This document shows, one piece after another, positions 1-7,050 of a stretch of 18,038 nt of DNA. The position numbers and the translations under genes were made by a program. The stretch spans positions 11,572 to 29,609 of the forward strand of contig NW_027152188.1 of assembly GCF_004359215.1 (NCBI RefSeq). The letters are read 5' to 3'. Numbering within the stretch: position 1 is the stretch's first letter; every line of letters begins with the position of its first letter. Below the pieces are notes generated by a model. That model was not told the DNA's origin, did not search any database, and was given only the letters and a program-made list of their open reading frames with translations. Origin of the DNA: Bremia lactucae (lineage: Eukaryota; Oomycota; Peronosporomycetes; Peronosporales; Peronosporaceae).

Positions 1-245
1 TGTTGAGAGCCTTGCTGATTCAGCAAGGCTACTTTTTCCTTCATCTCGTCAAGTTCATGTTGTATGAATTTGGCGATAGTTGAATGGAGGGCATCTCTAT
101 CCAAACCGGACAGCATGGCCAAGATGGCATCGTTTCCTACGGTCGAACTCATTCGTTCAACCGCACTCCTTTTTATGTCGCTTAGAAAGGAGTAGCTTTC
201 AGGGGAAACGTGATGCGTATTCCCACTATCATCTAACATGTCCAT
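1..245 (-). CDS. Gag N-terminus of Ty3/gypsy-type element, partial (runs off left edge)
   Basis: The - strand is open from an ATG at 245 (second in-frame ATG at 239) to the window edge, about 81 codons with no stop. It encodes an acidic start, then a helical stretch with ERMSSTVGNDAILAMLSGLD and a lysine/glutamate-rich coiled-coil-like end. This resembles the N-terminal region of retrotransposon Gag. The same arrangement recurs at 9041-9405 behind another copy of the same LTR, which supports a real gene start. It lies 33 bp downstream of the primer-binding site and 5' LTR on the same strand. The frame is uninterrupted here, unlike the other copies, so this element may be younger. Family placement is inference from position; the rest of the gene is outside the window. 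Confidence 0.55.
   Translation of the reverse strand, partial: MDMLDDSGNTHHVSPESYSFLSDIKRSAVERMSSTVGNDAILAMLSGLDRDALHSTIAKFIQHELDEMKEKVALLNQQGSQ
8..30. repeat. Perfect inverted repeat, 11-bp arms
   Basis: AGCCTTGCTGA at 8-18 is the exact reverse complement of 20-30, with one base between. It lies inside the gag-like reading frame at the left edge. It is part of the hairpin excess described in the findings. Confidence 0.9.
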
Positions 246-253
246 GTTAGATG
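230..253. repeat. Perfect inverted repeat, 11-bp arms, at the gag start
   Basis: CATCTAACATG at 230-240 is the exact inverse of 243-253, with a 2-nt loop. It covers both candidate gag start codons (- strand ATGs at 245 and 239), so a transcript hairpin would enclose the start. Confidence 0.9.
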
Positions 254-277
254 TGGGAAATGTGGCCCTTGGACGGA

Positions 278-293
278 CTACGAAGCGCTACCA
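278..293 (-). other. Candidate primer-binding site (initiator-Met tRNA type)
   Basis: Read on the - strand this is TGGTAGCGCTTCGTAG, just after the end of the LTR at 296-749. The first nine bases match the complement of the CCA end of yeast-type initiator Met tRNA, as used by Ty1. The corresponding site beside the LTR at 9406 reads AGGTAGCA and is degraded. Position and start with TGG fit a priming site; the matching oomycete tRNA could not be checked. Confidence 0.4.
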
Positions 294-295
294 GG

Positions 296-749
296 GGTTA
301 CGGGGCACTACGACTTGTACTGTTTCAGTACAAGTCCACTTCACACTGCTTCAGTTGCGAGTGGTGCCTTACGTTATTTCACGTACACTAGTACGTGCAG
401 AGGAAGACATCTCTTTAAGGTAACTAGCTCAAAAAGAGTAAAATGAAAACTTTATTAAATATAATAAAGTGTCTCTTGTTCTTTATTTGTAAATGCTAAC
501 TCAATTATAATCTAATACTAAACATGTAATGAATTCTTATCTCTATCTTATCTGTAACTCTCTCTGATTACTCCTGCAGTTGATTAGTCATCGATATAAA
601 TAGATATAATGACCTATACCTACTTATGGATAAGAATTCTGAATATTACTATATAATGTAATATCCTCCAAATATTATTTACCTTTTAGATAATATACTA
701 ATTTCCAACCTTTAAGTGTTAATTTCATGTAACGATACACCCCGTTACA
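296..749 (-). mobile_element. LTR copy A (5' LTR of a left-going element)
   Basis: This is one of five copies of the same LTR in the window (A here, B 1430, C 6404, D 9406, E 10073). The family is 440-454 bp and bounded by the inverted termini TGTAACGGGG and CCCCGTTACA. The sense strand is set by the gag frame and primer site just beyond its lower-coordinate end, so transcription runs leftward. The lower end is mutated (GGTTACGGGG on the + strand); the upper end at 740-749 is intact. An 11-bp-arm hairpin (312-336) is shared with the B, D and E copies. Confidence 0.85.
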
Positions 750-1429
750 GCTTTTATAATAGAGGAAAAAGAAACTGTATTAATATATCAAGTTCCTGCG
801 CAACGATTTCTATTCTACTACTGACTTTATTATATTAATAACAAACTTTGTATGGCGCCAACTTGCGCACCGCACAATCGCCATGTAGCTTTGTCGCAAT
901 AAATAAGAGATATTTAATGTGAGGAGGAGTCTCTCCAGACAAGCTATTGATTAGCCGTTTTGGCAAAAGCCACGGCTTCTTCTCGACGACGAGATGAGCT
1001 ATTTTATTGTCTTCACTCCCCTGAGTGGTACCCACTGAAGCAGGGGTACCACAAGATCTTTACGTACGATGGCTTTCTCCCCGAGTCGGCCATTTCGTCC
1101 GACTCGCATTCGTAGTCGACTTCTAAAAGAGGGGTCGTATTCACGTGGTGAATCACCACGTGCACCCGCAACATCTAGTGTTGCGCGAGTAGAAGATACT
1201 ACGGCAGACGGATCGTCTGCCGCAAGAGATAACAGTGCGTCACCCGCGGCTGCACGAACCGCAACCGAAGGCGCAGCACTATCAACACCCCGCATGAATT
1301 TGTGTCTTTATGCGATGGAATTGAAAATGGTGGTTATGACCAATCAACAACATTTTTTAATTAGGTGGTCACGTAGTGACCACTCCATCCAATGACAGTC
1401 AGAGTGATTGTCGGTTAAGAGAGGGGTCA
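750..1429 (+). mobile_element. Degenerate remnant of a second LTR-element family, with gag-like ORF
   Basis: Bases 778-888 are clearly similar to 13718-13831 inside the second LTR family (shared TATTAATATA, GGCGCC and TTGCGCACCGCACAATCG blocks), so this is LTR or leader sequence of that family. It is followed by an open frame at 1069-1395, ATG start, 108 aa. The product is rich in Ser, Ala, Arg and Thr, with an acidic middle and no known domain. Its composition and position after an LTR-like leader suggest the disordered N-terminus of Gag. Six perfect inverted repeats with arms of 7-10 bp lie at 1025-1383. Element identity is inferred; the ORF may be chance. Confidence 0.4.
1025..1383. repeat. 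Cluster of six perfect short inverted repeats
   Basis: Exact stems at 1025-1052 (9 bp, 10-nt loop), 1082-1106 (8 bp), 1142-1162 (10 bp, 1-nt loop), 1167-1185 (7 bp), 1202-1222 (9 bp, 3-nt loop) and 1365-1383 (8 bp, 3-nt loop). Each was read base by base. Such a density in 360 bp is far above chance. Confidence 0.85.
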
Positions 1430-1874
1430 TGTAACGAGGTGTATCGTTACATGAAATTAACACTAAAAGGTTGTTACTTAATATATTATCTAAAAGGTAA
1501 ATAGTATTTGGAGGATATTACTTTATATAGTAATATTTAGAATTCTCATCCATAAATAGGTACAGGCCATTAGATATATTCTATCCCGCAGACTAATCAG
1601 CGGTATACGTAAACAAAGAGATAGAGACAGATAAGATTTTAACTGCATGTTTAGTATTAGTTCATAATAAAGTGAGCATTAAAAGATAGAATCAAGAGAA
1701 ACTTAATTATTTTAATACAGTTTTCATTTAAACCTCTTTAAGTTAGTTGTCTTGCAGAGAAGTCTTCCTTTGCACGTACTAGTGTACGTGAAATAACGTA
1801 AGGAACCACTCGCAACTGAAGCAGTGCGAAGTGGACTTGTACTGAAGCAGTACAAGTCGTAGTGCCCCGTTCCA
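1430..1874 (+). mobile_element. LTR copy B, fused to the middle of a reverse transcriptase
   Basis: Same family as copy A but in the opposite orientation (sense +). The start TGTAACGAGG has one change and the end reads AGTGCCCCGTTCCA. It contains the shared hairpin at 1834-1858 (11-bp arms). No target-site duplication is seen: the left flank ends GGGTCA and the right begins GTATG. The next base to the right is already in RT coding sequence around motif A. There is no primer site, gag or protease between LTR and RT, so this is a deletion or a recombination junction rather than an intact 5' end. Confidence 0.85.
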
Positions 1875-1876
1875 GT

Positions 1877-2440
1877 ATGTTAAAGAGTACTATCTTTTCG
1901 TCAAAGGATCTGATAAATGGATTCTTTTAGATCCTTATGCGTGAAAAAGATATTTCGCTCACAGTAGTAAGCACCCCAAGCGGTATGCTATGGGAGTGGC
2001 TCGTCATGTCGCAGGGACTTAGTAATACCCCTGCTATAATTAACAGATTTGTTACCAATTTATTGAGATCGGTGCGAGATTTTTCACCGAGCTGTTTTGA
2101 TGACGTCTTTGTTTATATCAGAGCCATGAACGGAAAGTCGGGTGTTGAAGTACATCGAACCCACATCCGAAAGGTTTTTACACTTATGCATCAGCACAAG
2201 TTGTATGCAAATCACAAGCAGTGTATTCCGCTGCAAGCAAAGTACCACTCCTTGGGTGCATCTTGATTAAACACGATGTACACCCGGGTACAGAAAATAT
2301 CAAAGCGATCACCGATTGGCCTGTGCCAGTCGATGTAAGATACTTAGAAAGTTCCTCAGTTTAGCGGCGTTCCTGCAAAAGTACTTACGCAATTATGTCG
2401 ACATCACGGTACATCTTTCTTCGTTGTTGAAGAAGAAAAA
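1877..2440 (+). pseudogene. Reverse transcriptase, truncated and broken
   Basis: Bases 1877-2263 read in one frame except for a TAG at 1928-1930, where the - strand copy in this window has Gln (CAG). The longest uninterrupted piece is 1937-2263. It contains STPSGMLWEWLVMSQGLSNTPA (motif B region) and CFDDVFVY at about 2093-2116, the two catalytic aspartates of the YxDD box being present. A frameshift near 2260 moves the thumb/connection region (DWPVPVDV, around 2315-2338) to another frame. The fingers subdomain is absent because the LTR joins at 1874. Not functional. Confidence 0.9.
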
Positions 2441-2456
2441 AATGAAAAGTGGTCAT

Positions 2457-2479
2457 GGAACGCAGATTGTCTGCGTTCC
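2457..2479. repeat. Perfect inverted repeat, 10-bp arms, in the RT-RNase H linker
   Basis: GGAACGCAGA (2457-2466) pairs exactly with 2470-2479 across a TTG loop. The equivalent place in the - strand pol copy, 11414-11436, also forms a stem, with a compensatory base change (see findings). Confidence 0.9.
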
Positions 2480-2529
2480 TTCGAGAATATCAAATAAAGC
2501 TTGATGCAATCGCCTATCCTGGCAACTGC

Positions 2530-2932
2530 TGACATAGAGCGACCTTTTCATGTGTTCTGTGACGCCAGCGATTTTGCAGTCGGCTGTGCATATATATAAT
2601 ATGACATCGATGGCGCAGTGTGCGTCGTCTATTATCATTTTCTTCAGCTTCAACCAGCTGAACGCAACTGATTAGTGCATGACAAGGAACGCCTTGTCAT
2701 GAAATATAATCTGGCTATGTTTAGGGTCTATTTCTCGAGAGTTTAAGAGCTCATTGTATACACGGACCATGCGTCTTTACGCACGGACGTAAGCAGTCCA
2801 TGCCTCTCGCAAAGAAAGGCGAGATGGTTGTCATCCTTCGCGGAGTAAAGCTTCTGCTTGGAGTATAAACCAGGACGACTTAACGTCGTCGCCGATGCCT
2901 TTTCGCGCCGGCCCGATTTTGAGCCGGCTGCG
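2530..2932 (+). pseudogene. RNase H domain of pol, degenerate
   Basis: PFHVFCDASDFAVGCA is readable at about 2543-2590, with the first catalytic Asp at 2561-2563 kept. A HDKE segment lies near 2678-2690 and VYTDHASLRTDV at about 2756-2791, with its Asp at 2765-2767. YKPGRLNVVADAFSRRPDFEPA follows at 2861-2926, typical of the RNase H-to-integrase linker in gypsy elements. Stops at about 2599 and 2668 and at least one frame change break it. A perfect 10-bp-arm hairpin sits at 2678-2701. Confidence 0.85.
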
Positions 2933-3159
2933 CAGATCAACAGTTTGCATAAGGCCACTGATGCAACAGTAGTGCTCCGTTGTCAACATTACTCGACGAA
3001 GCTTAAAGAGCTTATCAAGAAGTTAAGGCTCTTAGAGGGTTAATGAATTACCTTAGAAATGCATCGTAAAAACTTACTAGGACTGTAGAAATTGTATCGA
3101 TCCTTAACAGATCAATATACAATTGCTGGCGACTCACCTGCGTGTTGTTATCCCTACCC

Positions 3160-3690
3160 ATTATAATTACACATCATGTATGAGTGCCACGATGCACAAA
3201 TAAGGTATAAGTGGTCATCGTGGACGTGAGAAAACTTAAATCACGATAAGTCGAAACTTCTACCGGCCATCCCAGTATGAGTTTGTCCGCAAGTACATAC
3301 GTTCTTGCGAAGTTTGTCAACGGTTAAAGTCCAGTGCTTCATCCCGTGCTCCGTTACAAGCCCTCTGCCTGTTCCGGCAGAGTGCTAATAGTCCGTATAT
3401 ATGAAATTTGTCTTCGGATTCCCCAAATGCACCCACAAGAATAATGGTATTCTTGTTTTGTTGACCGTTTAAGCAAGATGGTACATTTTGCTGCCGTCCC
3501 GGAGTCAATCACAACCAAAGGCTGTGCTCGTGTCTTTGTTGACATGATATTTCGACTCCATGGGTTACCCCTTAATCTGGTCTCAGATCGAGACACTAGA
3601 TTCACGGCGGAATTTTGGAACACAGTTTAAGATGTCAACTTTCGATCTTTCTAAAACAGATGATTAGACAAAGCATGCACACCGTATAGT
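3160..3690 (+). pseudogene. Integrase, catalytically dead remnant
   Basis: The HHCC zinc finger can be followed in pieces: CHDA near 3186, the second His near 3216, and SCEVCQ at 3303-3320. The core follows with MKFVFGFPK at 3401-3427, where the catalytic Asp expected in MDFVFGFP-type sequences is Lys (AAA, 3404-3406). LVSDRD at about 3577-3594 keeps the second Asp (3586-3588). The Glu expected in the third motif is Lys (AAG, 3671-3673), just after a TAG at 3665-3667. Two of three DDE residues are lost, so integration activity is not expected. Confidence 0.85.
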
Positions 3691-4470
3691 CGAAGAGATA
3701 CTTCGCGTATATGTCCACTCTTTCAAGAGTTGAAGCGAGTTCTTGCCGATAGAAGAATTTGCTATTATCAATTTAGTGCATGCTTCTAAAGGCTCATTTT
3801 AAGGGGGAGACTCGCTCAAACAAAAAGCTTTTTAGCTCTTGCTCATCACGCACTATCTTTAAGCCCAATGCATAGGAAACCAATGTTGACTTGATTAACA
3901 TCGAAGTGGACAAACTCCAACAACAATAATGCTAATACTGACTAGACAGCGATGCTGAAAGAGTCAGCATCAAAAGCAATACTATTAATGAGAACGGTAA
4001 TACTCTCAATAATGAAGATATTACTACGCAGTGCGAGCCGGTCGCACTGAAAGCATAACTTATACCGAGTCAGCAATTTATTACTGTTGGCTAGAGAAGC
4101 AGGGGTCAGTTTCGTACAGGATTCCATCGCTGATGCGGTGGGCCGACAAAAACGGAACTATTACGAAAGTAGAAGAGCAAACATACTTTGAATTAAAAAA
4201 ATGACCTAGTCCAACTTTCTACGTTAAACCTACCAAAACATCATGTGACGAATGTAGGCAGCACTATATAACTGCCCAGATGTATCGGCCCGTTTCGTGT
4301 ACTACATCGCCAAAGCAATGCACACACGATCAAGCCGCTTCGTAGCATGCGTACGCATCCTATGTTTTGGGCCTCTCTGCCCGTACTACCTGTAAGAGGC
4401 CTCTTCCGATTTTGGCATACACCGGAACGGTCAAGGGCATCAGCCAAAGCCTGATGGGTCCGAGCCAAAT

Positions 4471-4726
4471 ATTTTTATCTCGTAGTAGTGTCTAATTCTC
4501 TTGAACCAGACGACCCACTCTTTTCTCCAAGGAAGAGATCTCATGACATGCTGTCAACAGGTCCTTTTGAAGACTGATGTGTCTTTTTGTTTGCTAGTTG
4601 TTCAGCCGCAACCTGCGCACAATCCCTCAACTGGTCGTGAATAACATTATCGACTGTCACCGCTAACGCGCGGCGAACGGATCGCTCGAGATCAAGATTC
4701 TCCCATAAATAAGGGTGTGATCTTAA
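4471..4726. other. No gene seen
   Basis: Junction between the + strand pol remnant and the - strand gag-like module. Likely decayed 3' pol or untranslated element sequence. No LTR end, tandem repeat or convincing frame was found. Confidence 0.5.
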
Positions 4727-5104
4727 TCACGATGTTGAATCGGGCTCGGCAAACAAAGCGAATCCGATCTTTCCTCTCTCTCGATATCTACTGAAGGGTT
4801 CAGGCGGTGAGAAGCGCTTTCTTGTTAGAGTTTCTCGAACCACCGTGAGGCAAAGGGGGTTTAAAGGAGTTGTCTTGTTCGTTGACGAGGATATCCACCC
4901 TCGCATGATAGTTATGAGCCTCGTTCTCAACTGATGTTGGACGTCCGGGTCTCGTCTTGCAGTACGACAAGGCCCATCCTCCTCGGCAGAAGGTCTATCG
5001 GAGAACGAGCGCTTCTCGCGCTCGTAAAAGGATTGGAGGTTCTCAATCCCGTGACGCATCCCGTAAGAGATGAGGTCCTTCAATGGGGATCTTTGAGGCG
5101 ACAT
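4727..5104 (-). CDS. Unrecognised 125-aa ORF, probably Gag C-terminal remnant
   Basis: Starts with ATG at 5104 and is open for 125 codons. The product is basic and Arg/Ser-rich (FYEREKRSFSDRPSAEEDGP, then an Arg-rich segment and RYRERGKIGFALFAEPD near the end). No enzyme motif is visible. Directly upstream in another frame is a CCHC-like cluster (5101-5148), so the ORF is best read as a frameshifted continuation of the same Gag-like protein, and its ATG may not be a true start. Function not recognised. Confidence 0.4.
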   Translation of the reverse strand: MSPQRSPLKDLISYGMRHGIENLQSFYEREKRSFSDRPSAEEDGPCRTARRDPDVQHQLRTRLITIMRGWISSSTNKTTPLNPLCLTVVRETLTRKRFSPPEPFSRYRERGKIGFALFAEPDSTS

Positions 5105-5148
5105 GCTTCTTCAGGGGCATGACCTGCACCCTTAAAACAGCATGGACA
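5101..5148 (-). pseudogene. Cys/His cluster resembling a Gag zinc knuckle
   Basis: On the - strand this reads CPCCFKGAGHAPEEAC, spacing C-x2-C-x5-H-x5-C. Retroviral-type knuckles are usually C-x2-C-x4-H-x4-C, so this is a near match. It lies between the gag-like N-terminus (5940) and the basic ORF (5104), where a knuckle would be expected. A stop (TAG, about 5187) upstream and a TGA shortly after show the frame is broken. Confidence 0.4.
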
Positions 5149-5601
5149 TGAGTCCTTTACGAGAGGCAAGTAATCCCTGCCTCTCTAGACAAACGGTGCA
5201 ACTTATAGCGTGCACCGAGTACAGTCCGTTTCTCGAACCGTTCACAAGAGCTTTTCTTGTCAAGCCAGACCTCACAGCCTATGTTTTGTACGTTCTGTAC
5301 AAAGGCTGTCAAAGCTTGGGACAAAAATTTGACATCCTTTGCCGTTTTGCAAGTGTACCACCGATGCCGGTAAAGCATCGATTAAGAATTCCGTTTCATC
5401 CTCACCAAGCTTGTGAAGGCTTGATGAGCTGAATAATGGAATATGCTATTGATTGTTGGTCATACTATTCCAACGAATGGGATTTCTCTTGGGGGGAAAG
5501 CAAGGCTTTTTTTAGGAGCGAACCGCAACGTAATGGAGTCCTTCTCCTGTTGTCTCATATAAACGATAAGTGTTGGCCCTGGGAGCAATCCGTAGATTCA
5601 C

Positions 5602-5940
5602 TCAATTTCTGGTGATGCAAATTAGCAACACCTCCACCACCAGAATTTTACCTTCGCGACCACATAGTTTCTGGTGACGCGTACTAACGTCACCAGAGTA
5701 GTCATCGCCCTCGGAGTCACGGTGATCCGGCGATGCAGGTGACTTGTTCACGTCACCTGCAATGCCATCAACAGATGACATACCCCAGTCACCTTCAATG
5801 GGAGAAGGAGGTGAGATGTCTCCCACAGCAGACGCATTAGCGTCTGCTATAACGTTTGCCTCACTGACAGCTACAATGATCCGTGCAGCTGCAAGCTTAG
5901 CGGCCTCGCGGCCCACATGCACAGACTTGTTTGTCGCCAT
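5602..5940 (-). CDS. Gag-like N-terminal ORF, 112 aa
   Basis: The ATG at 5938-5940 opens MATNKSVHVGREAAKLAAARI, an Ala-rich amphipathic start. An acidic Ser/Pro/Asp-rich, probably disordered segment follows. The frame stops at 5602. Downstream the - strand continues through several broken frames to the Cys/His cluster and basic ORF, together about 1.2 kb, a plausible size for a decayed gag. No LTR or primer site is clearly recognisable just upstream (5941-6077). Three perfect inverted repeats with 9-10-bp arms lie within it. Assignment to Gag is inference from context. Confidence 0.4.
   Translation of the reverse strand: MATNKSVHVGREAAKLAAARIIVAVSEANVIADANASAVGDISPPSPIEGDWGMSSVDGIAGDVNKSPASPDHRDSEGDDYSGDVSTRHQKLCGREGKILVVEVLLICITRN
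5670..5848. repeat. Three perfect inverted repeats, 9-10-bp arms
   Basis: 5670-5697 (TCTGGTGACG, 8-nt loop), 5734-5761 (TGCAGGTGAC, 8-nt loop) and 5827-5848 (AGCAGACGC, 4-nt loop). All are exact and all lie within the gag-like frame. Confidence 0.88.
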
Positions 5941-6077
5941 CTTGATTTCTGTCAAAATTAAGAATGCAAATAACTCGGTGTTCTGATTAAACCAATAATG
6001 CTAATTACAGGAAGAGACTTAATAATCTTTCCTGTCACCCTACATTAGTCCCTATAGTGACTTTTATTAGGGGGGGG

Positions 6078-6249
6078 TGTAACGGCGTAAACCGTTACAA
6101 AAGTATTATTGCCTATAAGAGGAAAATAAGTAAAGAAGTACAACATTAATAAAGATAATAATTTTGTACTTCTCTTTATTGATTTGTACATCTTTGCTTA
6201 TTTCCTCTAATAGAAATTAACACTTATGTGACGAGGCACCCCGTCAGCA
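6078..6249. repeat. Fold-back or LTR-fragment structure
   Basis: Begins with TGTAACGGCGTAAACCGTTA, in which TGTAACGG and CCGTTACA are exact inverses. It ends with ATGTGACGAGGCACCCCGTC, which resembles the TGTAACGATACACCCCGTTA end of the main LTR family. In between, about 31 bases at 6113-6143 fold back imperfectly on 6184-6213, and a TTGTACTTCT segment at 6164-6173 is a second possible partner. Sequence similarity to 13905-14007 suggests a relation to the second LTR family. It could be an internally deleted LTR or a small non-autonomous element. Confidence 0.5.
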
Positions 6250-6894
6250 ATGTCATTTTATACTTGTTTGTCTTGTATGTGCTGTCCAAGAACAATACAA
6301 AACGAAAACGCCGTGTCAAATTGATAGACTTTGGGTTGACAAAAAAAAGTGAGTCAGAATTTAGAGTGAAAGAGTCTCTTAGTTCTAAAGAACTAATGGG
6401 TATTGTAACGGGGCACTGCTGACTTGCGCTGCTTCAGTACAAGTCCACTTCGCACTGCCTCAGTGCGAGTAGTGCCTCATGTCACTTCTCGTACACTAGT
6501 ACGTGCAGAGAAGACTCTCTTTAAAGCACTTGCTTCAAAGAGGGTTAAATGAATACTGTATTCAATAGAATTATTATTTTTTTGTTTCTATCAGTTCGAT
6601 ACTAACTCAATTAAAAACCAATACAAAACATGTAATAAGTCTTATCTGTCTCGCTCTTTGCGCGCGTCCAGCGCCGACTGGACCGCGGAGAAATCAGATA
6701 TATTGGTATATATTTATTAATGGATAAGCTTTAAGAATATTACCATGTAAAGTAAAACTCTCCAAATATTGTCTACCTTTTAGATAACGTATTCATTAAC
6801 AACCTTTAAGTATTAATTTCATGTAACGATACACCCCGATACAGGTATAACAACTCAGGGAGTCGTACAAGCTATTAATTATAATAATTCCTAG
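6228..6894 (+). pseudogene. Unrecognised reading frame split by solo LTR C
   Basis: A frame open from about 6204 has no ATG near its start. It encodes a hydrophobic stretch, then a basic KRKRRVKLIDFGLTKKSESE segment, up to the LTR at 6404. Beyond the LTR the same frame, counted across one copy of the 5-bp duplication, stays open for 15 more codons to a TAG at 6892-6894. VKLIDFG resembles the DFG block of protein kinases, but nothing else of a kinase is visible. It could equally be part of another retroelement. Function unknown. Confidence 0.3.
6404..6843 (-). mobile_element. Solo LTR copy C with perfect target-site duplication
   Basis: Starts TGTAACGGGG and ends CCCCGATACA, 440 bp, same family as copies A, B, D and E. 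The 5 bp on each side are identical (GGTAT at 6399-6403 and 6844-6848), as produced by Ty3/gypsy integration. No internal sequence is attached, so this is a solo LTR left by LTR-LTR recombination. It is more diverged than the D/E pair; for example its first hairpin arm reads GACTTGCGCTG and no longer pairs perfectly. Confidence 0.92.
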
Positions 6895-6961
6895 TTCAAG
6901 GGATTCAGGGGTTGAGGGGTTGGTGGAACCAAGTGTCAACTAGTGCCCAGGATTTTTTACG

Positions 6962-7050
6962 TTAGGAAGGCTTCTATCTCTCACAGATCAATGCGCAAGC
7001 CTTAGGAAGGCTTCTATCTCTCACAGATCAATGCGCAAGCCTTAGGAAGG
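6962..7050. repeat. 40-bp direct tandem repeat, 2.2 copies
   Basis: Units at 6962-7001 and 7002-7041 are identical, followed by a further partial unit (TTAGGAAGG, 7042-7050). Identity between units indicates a recent duplication. It lies outside any recognised gene. Confidence 0.93.

Larger units (their letters stand above)
1875..4470 (+). mobile_element. Degenerate Ty3/gypsy-type pol remnant (RT - RNase H - integrase - C-terminus)
   Basis: Translated pieces in several frames give, in order, the RT palm, RNase H, an integrase zinc finger and core, and a C-terminal segment resembling the region after integrase (around 4100-4400, with FRVL- and CPYYL-like pieces). This order, RT-RH-IN, is that of Ty3/gypsy (Metaviridae-type) pol rather than copia. 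Frame changes and stops occur throughout. No gag or protease precedes it and no 3' LTR follows at the expected place. 3640-4100 is too decayed to assign residue by residue. Confidence 0.88.

Noticed and set aside
238..423. 61-codon + strand frame across LTR A
   Set aside because: It lies in the LTR on the antisense strand. Related frames at 9367-9549 and 9824-10216 appear only because the LTR sequence is shared.
999..1295. 98-codon - strand frame opposite the gag-like ORF at 1069
   Set aside because: It is in the complementary frame of a GC-rich low-complexity stretch; only one of the pair can be real and neither is certain.
296..1874. LTRs A and B as the two ends of one element
   Set aside because: They are in opposite orientation, and the DNA between them resembles a different LTR family.
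1..6000. Repeated short hairpins as transcription terminators or a CRISPR-like array
   Set aside because: The stems have unrelated sequences, irregular spacing and no T-tracts, and the genome is eukaryotic. No repeat-spacer pattern exists.
6300..6345. Protein kinase call from the VKLIDFG block
   Set aside because: No catalytic loop (HRD), no Lys/Glu pair and no APE motif nearby. A seven-residue match is not support for a kinase.
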